Assembly: GCA_003170275.1 (NCBI GenBank)
Contig: PNAM01000030.1
Location: forward strand, 1-64,000
Source of the DNA: Myxococcales bacterium
Lineage (GTDB): Bacteria > Myxococcota_A > Polyangia > Palsa-1104
Reading direction: 5' to 3'
DNA: 64,000 nucleotides
Numbering within the stretch: position 1 is the stretch's first letter; each line of letters starts with the position of its first letter. The translations under genes and the position numbers were made by a program. The notes beneath the pieces were generated by a model. That model did no database searches and had not been told where the DNA came from. It saw only the letters and a program-made list of their open reading frames with translations. This document shows positions 10,441 to 22,130 of this stretch, in pieces.

Positions 10441-11562
10441 ATGCCATCCGAGCCTGCAGAGCAATCCGTCAAAGCCAGACGCTTCAAGTGCGAAGCGTGC
10501 GGCGGCGAGCAGCTCTTCGATGCCACCACCGGAAAGCTGAAGTGTAAGTTCTGTAACGCCGTGCGCGACGTGCCCACTGGCGAGGGCGCGGTCGTCGAGC
10601 GCGACATCTTCGAGGGGCTGGCCACCGCGCCGCGCGGGCTCGGGATCTCCGACGGCGGGACCGCGCGCACCGCCAAGTGCCAGGAGTGCGGCGCCAACGT
10701 CGCCTTCCCCGACGGGCACACCTCGGCCAAGTGCACCTTCTGCGGCTCGAACAAGGTGCTCGAGCAGGCCGAGAACACCCAGGCGCTGCGCCCCGAGTCG
10801 CTGCTGCCGTTCGGCATCGACAAGAAGAAGGCCAACGAGGCGTTCACCAAATGGCTCGGCGGCCTGTGGTTCCGCCCGTCGAACCTGAAGGCGATGGCCA
10901 AGGTCCAGGAAGTGGCCGGCGTGTACGTGCCCTTCTGGACCTTCGACGCGCACGTCGAGTCGCACTGGACCGCCGAGGCCGGCTACTACTATTACGTCGA
11001 CGAGGAATACACCACCACCGAGAACGGCGAAGAGGTCACCAAGACCCGCTCGGTGCAGCACACGCGCTGGGAGAGCGCCTGGGGAACCCGCGCCGACGAC
11101 TTCGACGACCTGTTGGTGTGCGCCTCGCAAGGTCTTCCCCCCGAGCTGGCCGACCAGCTCAAGACCTTCAACACCCAGGAGCTGGTGCCCTATTCCCCGG
11201 GCTTTTTGGCCGGCTGGCGCGCCGAGGAATACGCCATCGACCTGTCGAACGGCTTCGGCACCGCGCAGGTCAAGATGCAAAAAGAGCAGGACTCGCGCTG
11301 CGGCTCGGATGTGCCGGGCGACACCCACCGCAACCTGTCGGTCGACAACACCTATTCGGCGGTTACCTTCAAGCACGTGCTGTTGCCCGTGTGGATCGCC
11401 GCCTATCGCTACCAGAGCAAGGTGTTCCGCTTTCTGGTGAACGGACAGACCGGCGAAGTGGTCGGCAAGGCGCCGTGGAGCTGGGTCAAGATCACGCTGC
11501 TCGTGCTCACGCTGGCGACGATCGCCTTCCTTCTCTATTACTTCTTCGGGCGACACAAATGA
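10441..11562 (+). CDS. Zinc-ribbon protein with C-terminal membrane helix
   Basis: A 373-residue protein with two CxxC-CxxC zinc ribbons in the first 100 residues (FKCEACGG with LKCKFCN; AKCQECGAN with AKCTFCGSN), a central domain rich in aromatic residues (VYVPFWTFDAHVESHW, AGYYYYVDEEY) and a single C-terminal helix near residues 349-370. It resembles TFIIB-type zinc-ribbon membrane proteins often found next to SPFH genes, as here. I chose ATG 10441 after AGAGG; a GTG at 10417 is in frame and possible. Its stop overlaps the Nudix gene start (ATGA). Function is inferred only from context. Confidence 0.82.
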   Translation: MPSEPAEQSVKARRFKCEACGGEQLFDATTGKLKCKFCNAVRDVPTGEGAVVERDIFEGLATAPRGLGISDGGTARTAKCQECGANVAFPDGHTSAKCTFCGSNKVLEQAENTQALRPESLLPFGIDKKKANEAFTKWLGGLWFRPSNLKAMAKVQEVAGVYVPFWTFDAHVESHWTAEAGYYYYVDEEYTTTENGEEVTKTRSVQHTRWESAWGTRADDFDDLLVCASQGLPPELADQLKTFNTQELVPYSPGFLAGWRAEEYAIDLSNGFGTAQVKMQKEQDSRCGSDVPGDTHRNLSVDNTYSAVTFKHVLLPVWIAAYRYQSKVFRFLVNGQTGEVVGKAPWSWVKITLLVLTLATIAFLLYYFFGRHK

Positions 11563-11978
11563 CGACGGACGTTGTGGGCAAGAAGACCATCCGCGTGGTG
11601 GCGGCGGTGGTCGAGCACGAGGGGCACTACCTCATCACGCAGCGGCGCGAATCGGCGGTGCTGGCGCTGTTGTGGGAGTTCCCCGGCGGCAAGGTGGAGG
11701 CGGGCGAGAACGACGAGGACGCGCTGCGCCGCGAGCTGCGCGAGCGCCTCGACGCCGAGGCCAAGATCGGCAAGAAGCTGGGCGAGAAGATCCACGAATA
11801 CGACGGCTATCGGGTGGCGCTCGTGCTCTACGAGGCGATCCTGGTCGAAGGCAAGCCGCTGCACGCCAAGCGAGTCAAAGACTTCCGCTGGGTGGCTTCT
11901 TCGGAGTTCGACAAGTACCCCTTCCCCGACGCCGATCAGCAGACCATGGATCAGCTGCTCGGCTTCACCAGAGGTTGA
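11559..11978 (+). CDS. Nudix hydrolase (MutT-like)
   Basis: A 139-residue Nudix protein that should hydrolyse a nucleoside diphosphate linked to another moiety. The MutT-like core IRVVAAVVEHEGHYLITQRR...LLWEFPGGKVEAGE is clear. The Nudix box aligns as GKVEAGE, seven residues, then RELRERLDA. Compared with GX5EX7REUXEEXGU, the last metal-binding Glu is Arg and the Gly is Asp, so metal binding may be altered. The start overlaps the previous stop by ATGA. The MutT/CTP-pyrophosphohydrolase-like arrangement suggests a housecleaning role, but the substrate cannot be read from sequence. Confidence 0.85.
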   Translation: MTTDVVGKKTIRVVAAVVEHEGHYLITQRRESAVLALLWEFPGGKVEAGENDEDALRRELRERLDAEAKIGKKLGEKIHEYDGYRVALVLYEAILVEGKPLHAKRVKDFRWVASSEFDKYPFPDADQQTMDQLLGFTRG

Positions 11979-11986
11979 GCCCACCC

Positions 11987-12880
11987 ATGTCCAAGAAGCG
12001 TCCCCAGCCGCAGTCGCTCGGCGAGATTACCGCCGGACAGATGAAGAACTCGACGGAGGGCCTCAAGCGCCTCGCGTCGTCGCATCCGTCGATCAAGCAC
12101 ATCCTCGACGTGATCGAGCACCTGCAGGCGCGGCCGTATGCGACCAACGCGGTGATCGGCGGCGAGCCGGGCACCGGCAAGGAGGGCCTCGCGCACACGC
12201 TGCACGAGCTCATGCACTCCGACGGCGCGCCGATCGTCAGCGTGTCGACCTCGGGGCGCGATCCCGACGAGCTGGCGCAGGAGCTGTTCGGCACCGCGCC
12301 GAGGATCAAGGGCGACCGCCCCACCGACGGGCTGGTGGTCGAAGCGGGCGGCGGCACGCTGGTGCTCGACGAGATCATCGGCATCTCGGCCATGTTGCAG
12401 CGGCGCCTGCTGGAGCTGGTCAAGACCGGCCGCTATCATCGCGAAGGCGAAGATCGCGAGCGTCGCACGCAGGTCAACGTGATCGTCATCACCGACGGCA
12501 ACCTGGCCGCCGAAGTGACCGCCGGACGCTTCCGTCACGACCTGTACCACAAGCTGGCGCGACTCGATTTCATCCTGCCGCCCATCCGCGAGCGTCCCGA
12601 AGACATCCCCGCCGCGGCGATCTGGATGGCCAACCGCGTGCTCGCCGATCGCGGGCGAGAGACCAACGTCGACCTCGAGCCCGGACCGGGCGAGGCCGCG
12701 CTCGAGGCCGGCACCGTGATCTTCCGGCGCGACGCGATCGAGACCTTGCGGCTGCACCGCTGGCCGGGCAACTTCCGCGAGCTCGAGATCGTCGTCGAGC
12801 GCGCGCTGCTGCTCTACTCCGACAACAAGCAGATCACCAGCGCCGACGTCACCCGCGCGTTGGCGGATCCGCGCGGCTGA
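11987..12880 (+). CDS. Sigma54-activator-type AAA+ ATPase lacking the GAFTGA loop
   Basis: A 297-residue protein consisting of an AAA+ domain of the NtrC class only. Walker A is GGEPGTGKEG, Walker B GGTLVLDEI and the arginine-finger region RFRHDLYHKLARLDFILPPIRERPEDIP; sensor II is LHRWPGNFRELE. The loop that carries GAFTGA in sigma54 activators is here LFGTAPRIKGDRPTDGLVVEAGGG, shorter and without the motif. There is also no receiver domain and no C-terminal DNA-binding helix-turn-helix. It therefore probably does not activate sigma54 and may remodel another target. Its stop overlaps the PilZ gene start (ATGA). Confidence 0.85.
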   Translation: MSKKRPQPQSLGEITAGQMKNSTEGLKRLASSHPSIKHILDVIEHLQARPYATNAVIGGEPGTGKEGLAHTLHELMHSDGAPIVSVSTSGRDPDELAQELFGTAPRIKGDRPTDGLVVEAGGGTLVLDEIIGISAMLQRRLLELVKTGRYHREGEDRERRTQVNVIVITDGNLAAEVTAGRFRHDLYHKLARLDFILPPIRERPEDIPAAAIWMANRVLADRGRETNVDLEPGPGEAALEAGTVIFRRDAIETLRLHRWPGNFRELEIVVERALLLYSDNKQITSADVTRALADPRG

Positions 12881-13389
12881 TGTCCCACGAGCTGGTGCTC
12901 GAGCAGCTCGACGAGCTGTGCGATCTCGAGGCGACGCGCCTGGCGCGCATCCTCTCGAAGTTCGAGCGCCTGCGCTGGCTCGAGCTGCAAAAGACGCTCA
13001 CCCGCGCGCTGTGCGACTTCTCCACCTCGGCCGGCGAGGAGCGCCGCACCACCTTGCGCGTGGCCTGTCCCCTCGACGTCAAGGTGCAGAGCGACGACGC
13101 CACGTTCATCGGTAGGGCAATCGACGTGAGCGCCGGCGGCATCGGGGTGCACGCCGGCCTTTTGCCCGCGCTCGGCGAACGGGTCACCCTGCTCTACGCC
13201 GACGACCCGCCCGGCAGCCACTTCCCGCTCGACATCCCCGGCCACGTGGTCTGGCTGCGCAAGCTCCAGCACGAGCTCGGCCCCGGCTTCGGCGTGGTCT
13301 TCCAACCGGAGACCGAGCTGCAGGAGCGTCGCCTCGGCGAGCTGCTCCTGTTCCTCTTGCGCCGCGAACGCGCCGCCCGCAAAACGTAA
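12880..13389 (+). CDS. PilZ-domain protein
   Basis: A 169-residue protein with a charged helical N-terminus of about 55 residues and a PilZ domain after it. The c-di-GMP binding motifs are intact: RTTLR (RxxxR) and IDVSAGGIG (D/NxSxxG). PilZ proteins of this form respond to c-di-GMP, often controlling motility or secretion. Its start overlaps the stop of the AAA+ gene, so the ATPase and the second-messenger sensor are probably made together. It converges on fabH with an 11-nt gap. Confidence 0.88.
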   Translation: MSHELVLEQLDELCDLEATRLARILSKFERLRWLELQKTLTRALCDFSTSAGEERRTTLRVACPLDVKVQSDDATFIGRAIDVSAGGIGVHAGLLPALGERVTLLYADDPPGSHFPLDIPGHVVWLRKLQHELGPGFGVVFQPETELQERRLGELLLFLLRRERAARKT

Positions 13390-13400
13390 GCGCCAGGCAT

Positions 13401-14402
13401 TTACAGACGGATGAGCGCGGAGCCCCAGGTGAAGCCGGAGCCGAAGGCGACCAGGCACACCAGCGAGCCGGCCGGCAGGCGGCCTTCTTTTCTGCACTCG
13501 TCGAGCGCGAGCGGAATCGACGCCGAGGTGGTGTTGCCGTAGCGCTCGATGTTGGTGACCACCTTGGCCTCGGGCAGCTTGAGCGCGTCGCGCACGTTGT
13601 GGATGATGCGCAGGTTCGCCTGGTGCGGCACCAGCAGCGTGAGGTCGGCGAGCGTGACCCCGTTGGCGTCGAGCGCCTCGTTCACCGCCTCTTGCATGCG
13701 CGACACCGCGTGCTTGAACACCACGCGCCCGTTCATGCGCGGATAGTGCCGGCCCTCGTCGAGGATCTCCTTGGTGAGCCGCGGCGAATGGCGCGACGAG
13801 GGAAACTCGCACCACAGATCTTCGGCATGGGTGCCGTCGACGTGCAGGTGGGTGGACAAGATCGCGTGCGCCTGGTCGTCGCTCGGTCCCACCACCGCCG
13901 CGCCAGCCCCGTCGGCGAAGATCACCGTCATGTCGCGCCCGCGGTCGGTGACGTCGAGCCCGGTGGACTGCACCTCCGACGCCACCACCAGCACGTGCTG
14001 GTGGACGCCGGCGCGAATGAACGCATCCGCGATCGACAGCCCATACAAGAAGCCGTTGCACTGCTGGCGAACGTCGATGGTGGCCGGCGCCTTGAGCCCG
14101 AGCTTGCGCTGGATGAGCACGCCGTTGCCGGGAAAATCGTAATCCGGCGAGAGCGTCGCCGCGATCACCAGGCTCACCTGGCCGGCTGCGATGCCCGCGT
14201 CCGCCAACGCGCGCGCGCCCGCTTCGGCGCCCAGATCCGACGAGCCGATGCCCGATCCCTCGGCGATCCAGCGCCGCTCACGGATGCCGGTGCGCTCGAC
14301 GATCCACTCCTCGGAGGTGTCGATCTTCTGGCACAGCTCCGCGTTGGTGACCACCCGCGCGGGCACGCTCGAGCCGGTGCCCAGAATCCGCGAAAAACGC
14401 AT
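13401..14402 (-). CDS. fabH: 3-oxoacyl-ACP synthase III
   Basis: This enzyme condenses an acyl-CoA starter with malonyl-ACP to begin fatty acid synthesis. The 333-residue protein has the complete Cys-His-Asn triad: C115 in VRQQCNGFLYGL, H260 in LVPHQANLRI and N290 in ERYGNTTSAS, plus the FADGAGAAV block. I chose the ATG at 14400-14402 (MRFSRILGTGSSVP), which gives the family N-terminus; upstream codons are not FabH-like. It lies downstream of gyrB in the dnaA-dnaN-recF-gyrB direction with a 20-nt gap. It is not near other fab genes. Confidence 0.92.
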   Translation of the reverse strand: MRFSRILGTGSSVPARVVTNAELCQKIDTSEEWIVERTGIRERRWIAEGSGIGSSDLGAEAGARALADAGIAAGQVSLVIAATLSPDYDFPGNGVLIQRKLGLKAPATIDVRQQCNGFLYGLSIADAFIRAGVHQHVLVVASEVQSTGLDVTDRGRDMTVIFADGAGAAVVGPSDDQAHAILSTHLHVDGTHAEDLWCEFPSSRHSPRLTKEILDEGRHYPRMNGRVVFKHAVSRMQEAVNEALDANGVTLADLTLLVPHQANLRIIHNVRDALKLPEAKVVTNIERYGNTTSASIPLALDECRKEGRLPAGSLVCLVAFGSGFTWGSALIRL

Positions 14403-14422
14403 TGGTCTGGTGATTATACCAA

Positions 14423-18020
<3,598 letters not shown>

Positions 18021-18024
<4 letters not shown>

Positions 18025-19136
18025 ATACGCATGGGCATGACGACGCCCAGGTAGGCCTTGCCGTCGGCCGGGCGCACCAGCCCCGGGTCTAGCTCGCCGT
18101 TCAGCTCGAGCTTGATCTCGTCGCCTTCCATCTCGCTCAAGAGCTCGATGAAGTACTTGGCGTTGAACCCGATGGTGATCGGCGGGCCGTCGTAGCTGAC
18201 GTCGAGCTCCTCGTGCGCTTCGCCCAGATCGGGGTTGTCGCTGGCGATCTTGAGCTCGCCCTTCTTCAGCCCGATCTTGATGCCCCAGGTCTTGTCCGAG
18301 GACATGATCGAAATACGCTTGAGCGCCTCGAGCGTCGCCAGGCGCGGGCAGACCGCGACCTTGTCGTGCTCCTTCGGGATCACCTGGTCGTACGGCGGGA
18401 ACTGCGCCTCGATCAGCTTCACCGAGACCGCGGTCTCCTTCACGCGCACGAAGATGTGCCCCTGGTGAATGCCCAGCTCGACCGCCCCGTCGGCGTTCTC
18501 GAGCGCGCGCCGGAGCTCCATCAGGCCCTTGCGCGGGATGATGATACCGGCGGCCAGCTTCGGCCCGCCCGGCAGCGGCCGCTCGATCTTCGACAGCCGG
18601 TGCCCGTCGGTGGAGACCATGCGCGCGACGATCTTGTCGCCTTGCCCGTCGCACTCGAACAACACCCCGTTGAGGTGGTAGCGGGTCTCGTCGGTGCTGA
18701 TGGAGAAGAAGGTCTTGGCGATCATGTCGCGCAGCGTGGCCGCGTCGACCTTGCCGAACTTGACCTCGCGATGATTGGGAAGCTTGGGGAAATCGCGATC
18801 CGACATCCCGACGACCTTGTATTCGACCTTGCCCGCCTTGATATCCGCGTACTGATTCTCGGTACGGGTCAGGCTCAATACTTCGCCGGGCAGTGACTTG
18901 ACGATGTCGTGCAGGTGCTTGGCGCCCACCGTGAGGCCGCCTTCCTTCTCGACCTTGCACGGAAGCTCCGCCGTGACCGTGACGTTGAGGTCGGTGGCGG
19001 CCACCAACAGCTTGTCCTTACCGTCGGTGCGGAGCAGCACGTTCGCCAAAATCGGCATGGTGCTCTTGCGATCGGAGATCCCCTGGGCCAGGTAGAGCCC
19101 TTGGAGGAGCGAGGCCTTCTCGATCTTGAACTCCAT
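18021..19136 (-). CDS. dnaN: DNA polymerase III sliding clamp (beta subunit)
   Basis: The beta clamp tethers replicative polymerase to DNA. The 371-residue protein is the usual length, with MEFKIEKASLLQGLYLAQGISDRKSTMPILANVLL at the N-terminus, the SMVSTDGHRLSK block in the middle domain and the C-terminal PADGKAYLGVVMPMRI tail (family end MPMR). A GGGAGCAAC sequence precedes the ATG. It lies downstream of dnaA, separated by a 265-nt AT-rich spacer. Confidence 0.97.
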
Positions 19137-19401
19137 CTCGTTGCTCCCGCGTCTGGTGTTTATCTGTATTGATCAAACTATAAGATCAGTAATCTTAATA
19201 ACGGCTGTGGGAACCTTGATAACCAACCTATCTCGTGAGAATCAACCCGGAAAGTCCTGTGTTTTGAAAGTTGGTAACTTTTTCTAAAGTGCCCTTTATC
19301 CCACAGGTAGGCGTTCTCAACACTCAGTCCACAAGCCTCGTCCCCAATCTGATCACAGGCCCTTTGGACAAGGCTTTTGTCTCACATGAGACCCTTTGGA
19401 A
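19137..19401. other. AT-rich dnaA-dnaN spacer, candidate unwinding region
   Basis: No gene fits in this 265-nt gap. The part at about 19155-19200 (TTTATCTGTATTGATCAAAC and following, with several GATC and TTAATAA stretches) and 19265-19290 (TTTTTCTAAAG) are far richer in A+T than the surrounding chromosome. GTGGGAA and TTTATCCCACAGG resemble DnaA boxes only loosely (three mismatches). Position between dnaA and dnaN and base composition suggest a duplex-unwinding region and also the dnaN promoter. I cannot tell whether this or the dnaA-rpmH gap is the functional origin. Confidence 0.5.
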
Positions 19402-20802
19402 TCAATGCGAAAGGTGCCGCTCCAGCTCCTCGACCGTGTGCCGGGTCTTGGGATCGGTCTGGCACAGCGCTTCGATCTTCCGGCAGGCGGACAACACCGT
19501 GGTGTGGTCCTTGCCGCCAAAGCGCTGTCCGAGCTCCGGGTACGACGATTTGCACAGCTTGCGCGCCAGGTACATCGCGATCTGGCGCGGCCGGGCGATC
19601 GCCTGGTGCCGCTTGGGGCTCTTTAGATCGGCCATCTTCACGTTGAAATAGTTGGCCACTTCCTTCTGCACCTCATCGACGGTGAGCGAATGGGACGCCT
19701 GCGTGAGGAAGTTCTTCAGCGTGTCCTTGGCGAAGTCGATGGTGATCGGTAGGTCCTGCAGCCCCGCGAACGCCGCCACGCGCAACAGGAGGCCCTCCAG
19801 CTCGCGCACGTTCGACTTGATGTTGGTGGCCAGGTAGATCGCCACGTCGTCGGGCAGCGGGATGTCGTCGAGCTCCGCCTTCTTCTTGAGGATGGCGATG
19901 CGGGTCTCGAGCTCGGGCGGTTGGATGTCGGCGATCAGCCCGTTCTGGAAGCGCGAGCGCAACCGATCCTCGAGGTCCGGGATCTCGTGCGGATACTTGT
20001 CGGCGGTGAACACCATCTGCCGGTGCGACTCGAACAACGAGTTGAACGTATGGAAGAATTCCTCCTGCGTTCGATCCTTGCCGGCGAGGAACTGGATGTC
20101 GTCCATCAGCAGGACGTCGCACTTCTCGCGGTACCGGTGACGGAACTCGTCGATCTTGCCGTTGCGGATGCAGGTGATGAACTCGTTGATGAACGCTTCG
20201 GTCTTTATATAGATGATGCGCCACTGCGGGTGCATCTGACGCAGCCGGTGGCCAATGGCGTGCACCAGGTGGGTCTTGCCGAGGCCGACGCCGCCGTAGA
20301 TGAACAGCGGGTTGTACTTTCCCGCCGGGAGCTCGGCGACCGCGCGTGAGGCGGCGTGCGCCAGTTGGTTCGAGGGGCCGACGACGAACGCGTCGAAGGT
20401 GTACTTGGCGAGCAGATCGTGGGCCGCTTCGGACGCCCGATCGCTCGGCGATTGCTCCGGGCGGACGATCGCCGGCACGGGCAACGACGTCGCCGGCGTG
20501 GCGCTCGAGAGCGCGCCCTCCGGGTTGGTCGGCACCTGCGCTTCCGGATGCGTGTCCGGCTCACGGACCTCGAAGATGATCTCGAAGTCCTGGTTGGTCT
20601 GCATGCGAATCGCGTCGAGCACGATCGATTGGTAGTTGTCCTGAAACCACTCTTTGATCCACTTGCTGGGGGCGGTCAGCGTGATCCGCTGGCCGTCGAT
20701 GCCCCTGCACTGGATCGGGCGTAGCCACATCTCGAAGTTGTGCGGTTTGATCCGCCCTTCGAGCGTGCTGAGTGCAGATTCCCAGAGCCCGCCATCCGGC
20801 AT
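19402..20802 (-). CDS. dnaA: Chromosomal replication initiator DnaA
   Basis: DnaA binds the origin and opens DNA. From the ATG at 20800-20802 (after GAGCGAGG) it is 466 residues: domain I LWESALSTLEGRIKPHNFEMWLRPI, a Pro/Ser linker at about 85-125, the AAA+ domain with GGVGLGKTH (169-177), CDVLLMDDIQFLAGK and VRELEGLLLR, and the domain IV DNA-binding signature GGKDHTTVLSACRKI. A longer frame begins at 20868 but would run through the DnaA-box cluster. The boxes upstream suggest autoregulation. Confidence 0.97.
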   Translation of the reverse strand: MPDGGLWESALSTLEGRIKPHNFEMWLRPIQCRGIDGQRITLTAPSKWIKEWFQDNYQSIVLDAIRMQTNQDFEIIFEVREPDTHPEAQVPTNPEGALSSATPATSLPVPAIVRPEQSPSDRASEAAHDLLAKYTFDAFVVGPSNQLAHAASRAVAELPAGKYNPLFIYGGVGLGKTHLVHAIGHRLRQMHPQWRIIYIKTEAFINEFITCIRNGKIDEFRHRYREKCDVLLMDDIQFLAGKDRTQEEFFHTFNSLFESHRQMVFTADKYPHEIPDLEDRLRSRFQNGLIADIQPPELETRIAILKKKAELDDIPLPDDVAIYLATNIKSNVRELEGLLLRVAAFAGLQDLPITIDFAKDTLKNFLTQASHSLTVDEVQKEVANYFNVKMADLKSPKRHQAIARPRQIAMYLARKLCKSSYPELGQRFGGKDHTTVLSACRKIEALCQTDPKTRHTVEELERHLSH

Positions 20803-20827
20803 GTTGCCTCGCTCTTCAGACAAACAA

Positions 20828-20858
20828 ATATCCACAGGTCTATCCACAGTGTGGATAG
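20828..20858. promoter_or_regulatory. DnaA-box cluster upstream of dnaA
   Basis: Three sites each one mismatch from TTATNCACA lie within 31 nt: ATATCCACA (20828-20836, plus), CTATCCACA (20840-20848, plus) and CTATCCACA on the minus strand (20850-20858, read TGTGGATAG on plus). The last two form an inverted pair. They are 25-55 nt upstream of the dnaA start, where DnaA binding would both repress dnaA and mark an origin. Confidence 0.7.
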
Positions 20859-21284
20859 ATCCACCCAAACCGCCTGAGCTTGATGAAATTAGCTACCGAT
20901 ACGTCCTGGGTCCCTATTCGAACGCAGCCCCCGCCCCCGCCCACCCCGGACGAGCGAGTCGATCGTTTATCAAGCGGGTGTTTGACTGGCAAGAGAGAAA
21001 AATACCCACAGGCGCAAGCAGCTGAAAGATCTCACAAAAATCAATAACTGCGATCATCCGTCGCAGGCCCGGATCCGAGCGTCCGGAGAGCCGGTTGCAA
21101 AACCGCTTGGATCCTGTGGAGAAAATGTCGCTGTTCCGTAACGCGTCGCGCTGGCCCGCGCCCGGCGCGGACTTCCGCGATCGAATCGCAAGGGACGCGC
21201 GCCGATCGGCGATCGGGCGCGATCCACGAACGCACCATGCTTTTTTTGCACATGCCTGCTCGTCGAGGGCCCCACTCGCCATCC
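20859..21284. other. dnaA-rpmH intergenic region, candidate oriC
   Basis: This divergent gap has no convincing gene. Two further DnaA-box-like sites occur: ATACCCACA (21002-21010, two mismatches) and TTCTCCACA on the minus strand (21115-21123, one mismatch). A/T-rich patches lie at 20985-21003 and 21028-21050 (TCACAAAAATCAATAACTGC), and an 8-nt T-run at 21240-21247. Together with the box cluster next to dnaA and the divergent dnaA / rpmH gene orders this fits an origin. The region also has to carry the dnaA promoter, which I could not identify with confidence. Confidence 0.5.
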
Positions 21285-21313
21285 TTGACACGACCCGGCG
21301 CGATTGCTATGAA
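21285..21313 (+). promoter_or_regulatory. Sigma70-type promoter for rpmH-rnpA-yidD-yidC
   Basis: TTGACA (21285-21290), a 17-nt spacer, then TATGAA (21308-21313). A start of transcription near 21320 would leave about 29 nt before the GTG of rpmH, with ACAGGAG as ribosome binding site. This is the best consensus promoter in the window. Confidence 0.7.
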
Positions 21314-21348
21314 ACCCGCTCTTTCGAAGAGCCAACAGGAGACCAGCC

Positions 21349-21498
21349 GTGAAGCGCACGTATCAGCCTCATAATAAGCGCCGCAAGCGCACCCATGGGT
21401 TTCGCAAGCGCATGCGCACGAAGGGCGGACGCATCACGCTGCAGCGCCGTCGCCGCAAGGGCCGTCGTCGGCTGACCGTGGCGGTCGCCAAGAAATAG
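21349..21498 (+). CDS. rpmH: 50S ribosomal protein L34
   Basis: A 49-residue, very basic protein of the large ribosomal subunit. The GTG start at 21349 follows ACAGGAG; the sequence reads [20 protein letters not shown], then [20 protein letters not shown] and ends AVAKK. KRTYQP and the THGFR-RM block are universal in L34. It is divergent from dnaA and 9 nt upstream of rnpA, the classic origin-proximal order. Confidence 0.97.
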   Translation: MKRTYQPHNKRRKRTHGFRKRMRTKGGRITLQRRRRKGRRRLTVAVAKK

Positions 21499-21507
21499 CG
21501 GCTCGTC

Positions 21508-21882
21508 GTGGGCCCGCCGTTGCCGCCTTCGCCGTCGAGACAAGGGCTGCCGCGGGCCGAGCGATTGCGGAAGCGCGCGGGTTTTGTGGCGGTCCAGGGC
21601 AAGGGCCGCAAGCTTCACACCGATCACTTTCTCGTCTTCGCCTTGCCGCAAAAGACCGCCTCCGTCACCCGCCTGGGCATCACCGTCTCCAAGAAAATCG
21701 GGGGAGCCGTCCAGCGGAACCGCGTAAAAAGGCTCGTTCGGGAAGCTTTTCGCCGTCACAAATTGTTGTTTCCACCAGGAATCGATCTGGTGTTCGTGGC
21801 CAAGAGAGGCGCTGTCGAGGCGCACTACGACCAGGTGGTCCGGGAGATCGAAAAGCTGTGCTCAAGGCACTTCGCGCGCTGA
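21508..21882 (+). CDS. rnpA: Ribonuclease P protein component
   Basis: The protein subunit that helps RNase P RNA mature tRNA 5' ends. The 124-residue protein (GTG start) has the family pattern [40 protein letters not shown] and the RNR motif [15 protein letters not shown]. The 3' end overlaps yidD by 25 nt. The N-terminal dozen residues ([11 protein letters not shown]) are extra, and an internal start cannot be excluded. Confidence 0.94.
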   Translation: MGPPLPPSPSRQGLPRAERLRKRAGFVAVQGKGRKLHTDHFLVFALPQKTASVTRLGITVSKKIGGAVQRNRVKRLVREAFRRHKLLFPPGIDLVFVAKRGAVEAHYDQVVREIEKLCSRHFAR

Positions 21883-22130
21883 ATGGCTTCTTCGGGGCGG
21901 TGCTGCTCCTCCTCGTCGGGGCGTATCGCGCCGTGATCTCGCCGCTGCTCACCGCGCTGTTCGGTCGCGCGTGCCGTTTCGAGCCGAGCTGCTCGGAGTA
22001 CGCGCAACAGAGCCTCCGTCAATTTGGCCCGCTTCGCGGATCCTGGCGCGCATTGCGCAGGGTTTGTCGCTGTCACCCCTTCCATCCGGGCGGATACGAC
22101 CCCGTGATTTCCAGCCCGGAGAAATACTAG
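21858..22130 (+). CDS. yidD: Membrane protein insertion efficiency factor YidD
   Basis: A 90-residue protein that assists YidC-dependent membrane insertion. It has an N-terminal amphipathic/hydrophobic helix ([24 protein letters not shown]) and the conserved Cys-rich core [19 protein letters not shown] followed by [14 protein letters not shown]. It starts with GTG within rnpA and stops immediately before yidC, as in many bacteria. Confidence 0.95.
   Translation: MLKALRALNGFFGAVLLLLVGAYRAVISPLLTALFGRACRFEPSCSEYAQQSLRQFGPLRGSWRALRRVCRCHPFHPGGYDPVISSPEKY

Noticed and set aside
19290..19303. TTTATCCCACAGG as a DnaA box
   Set aside because: The extra C shifts the match and leaves three mismatches to TTATNCACA.
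20803..20868. Longer dnaA start at 20868
   Set aside because: It would translate the DnaA-box cluster and adds residues not found in DnaA.
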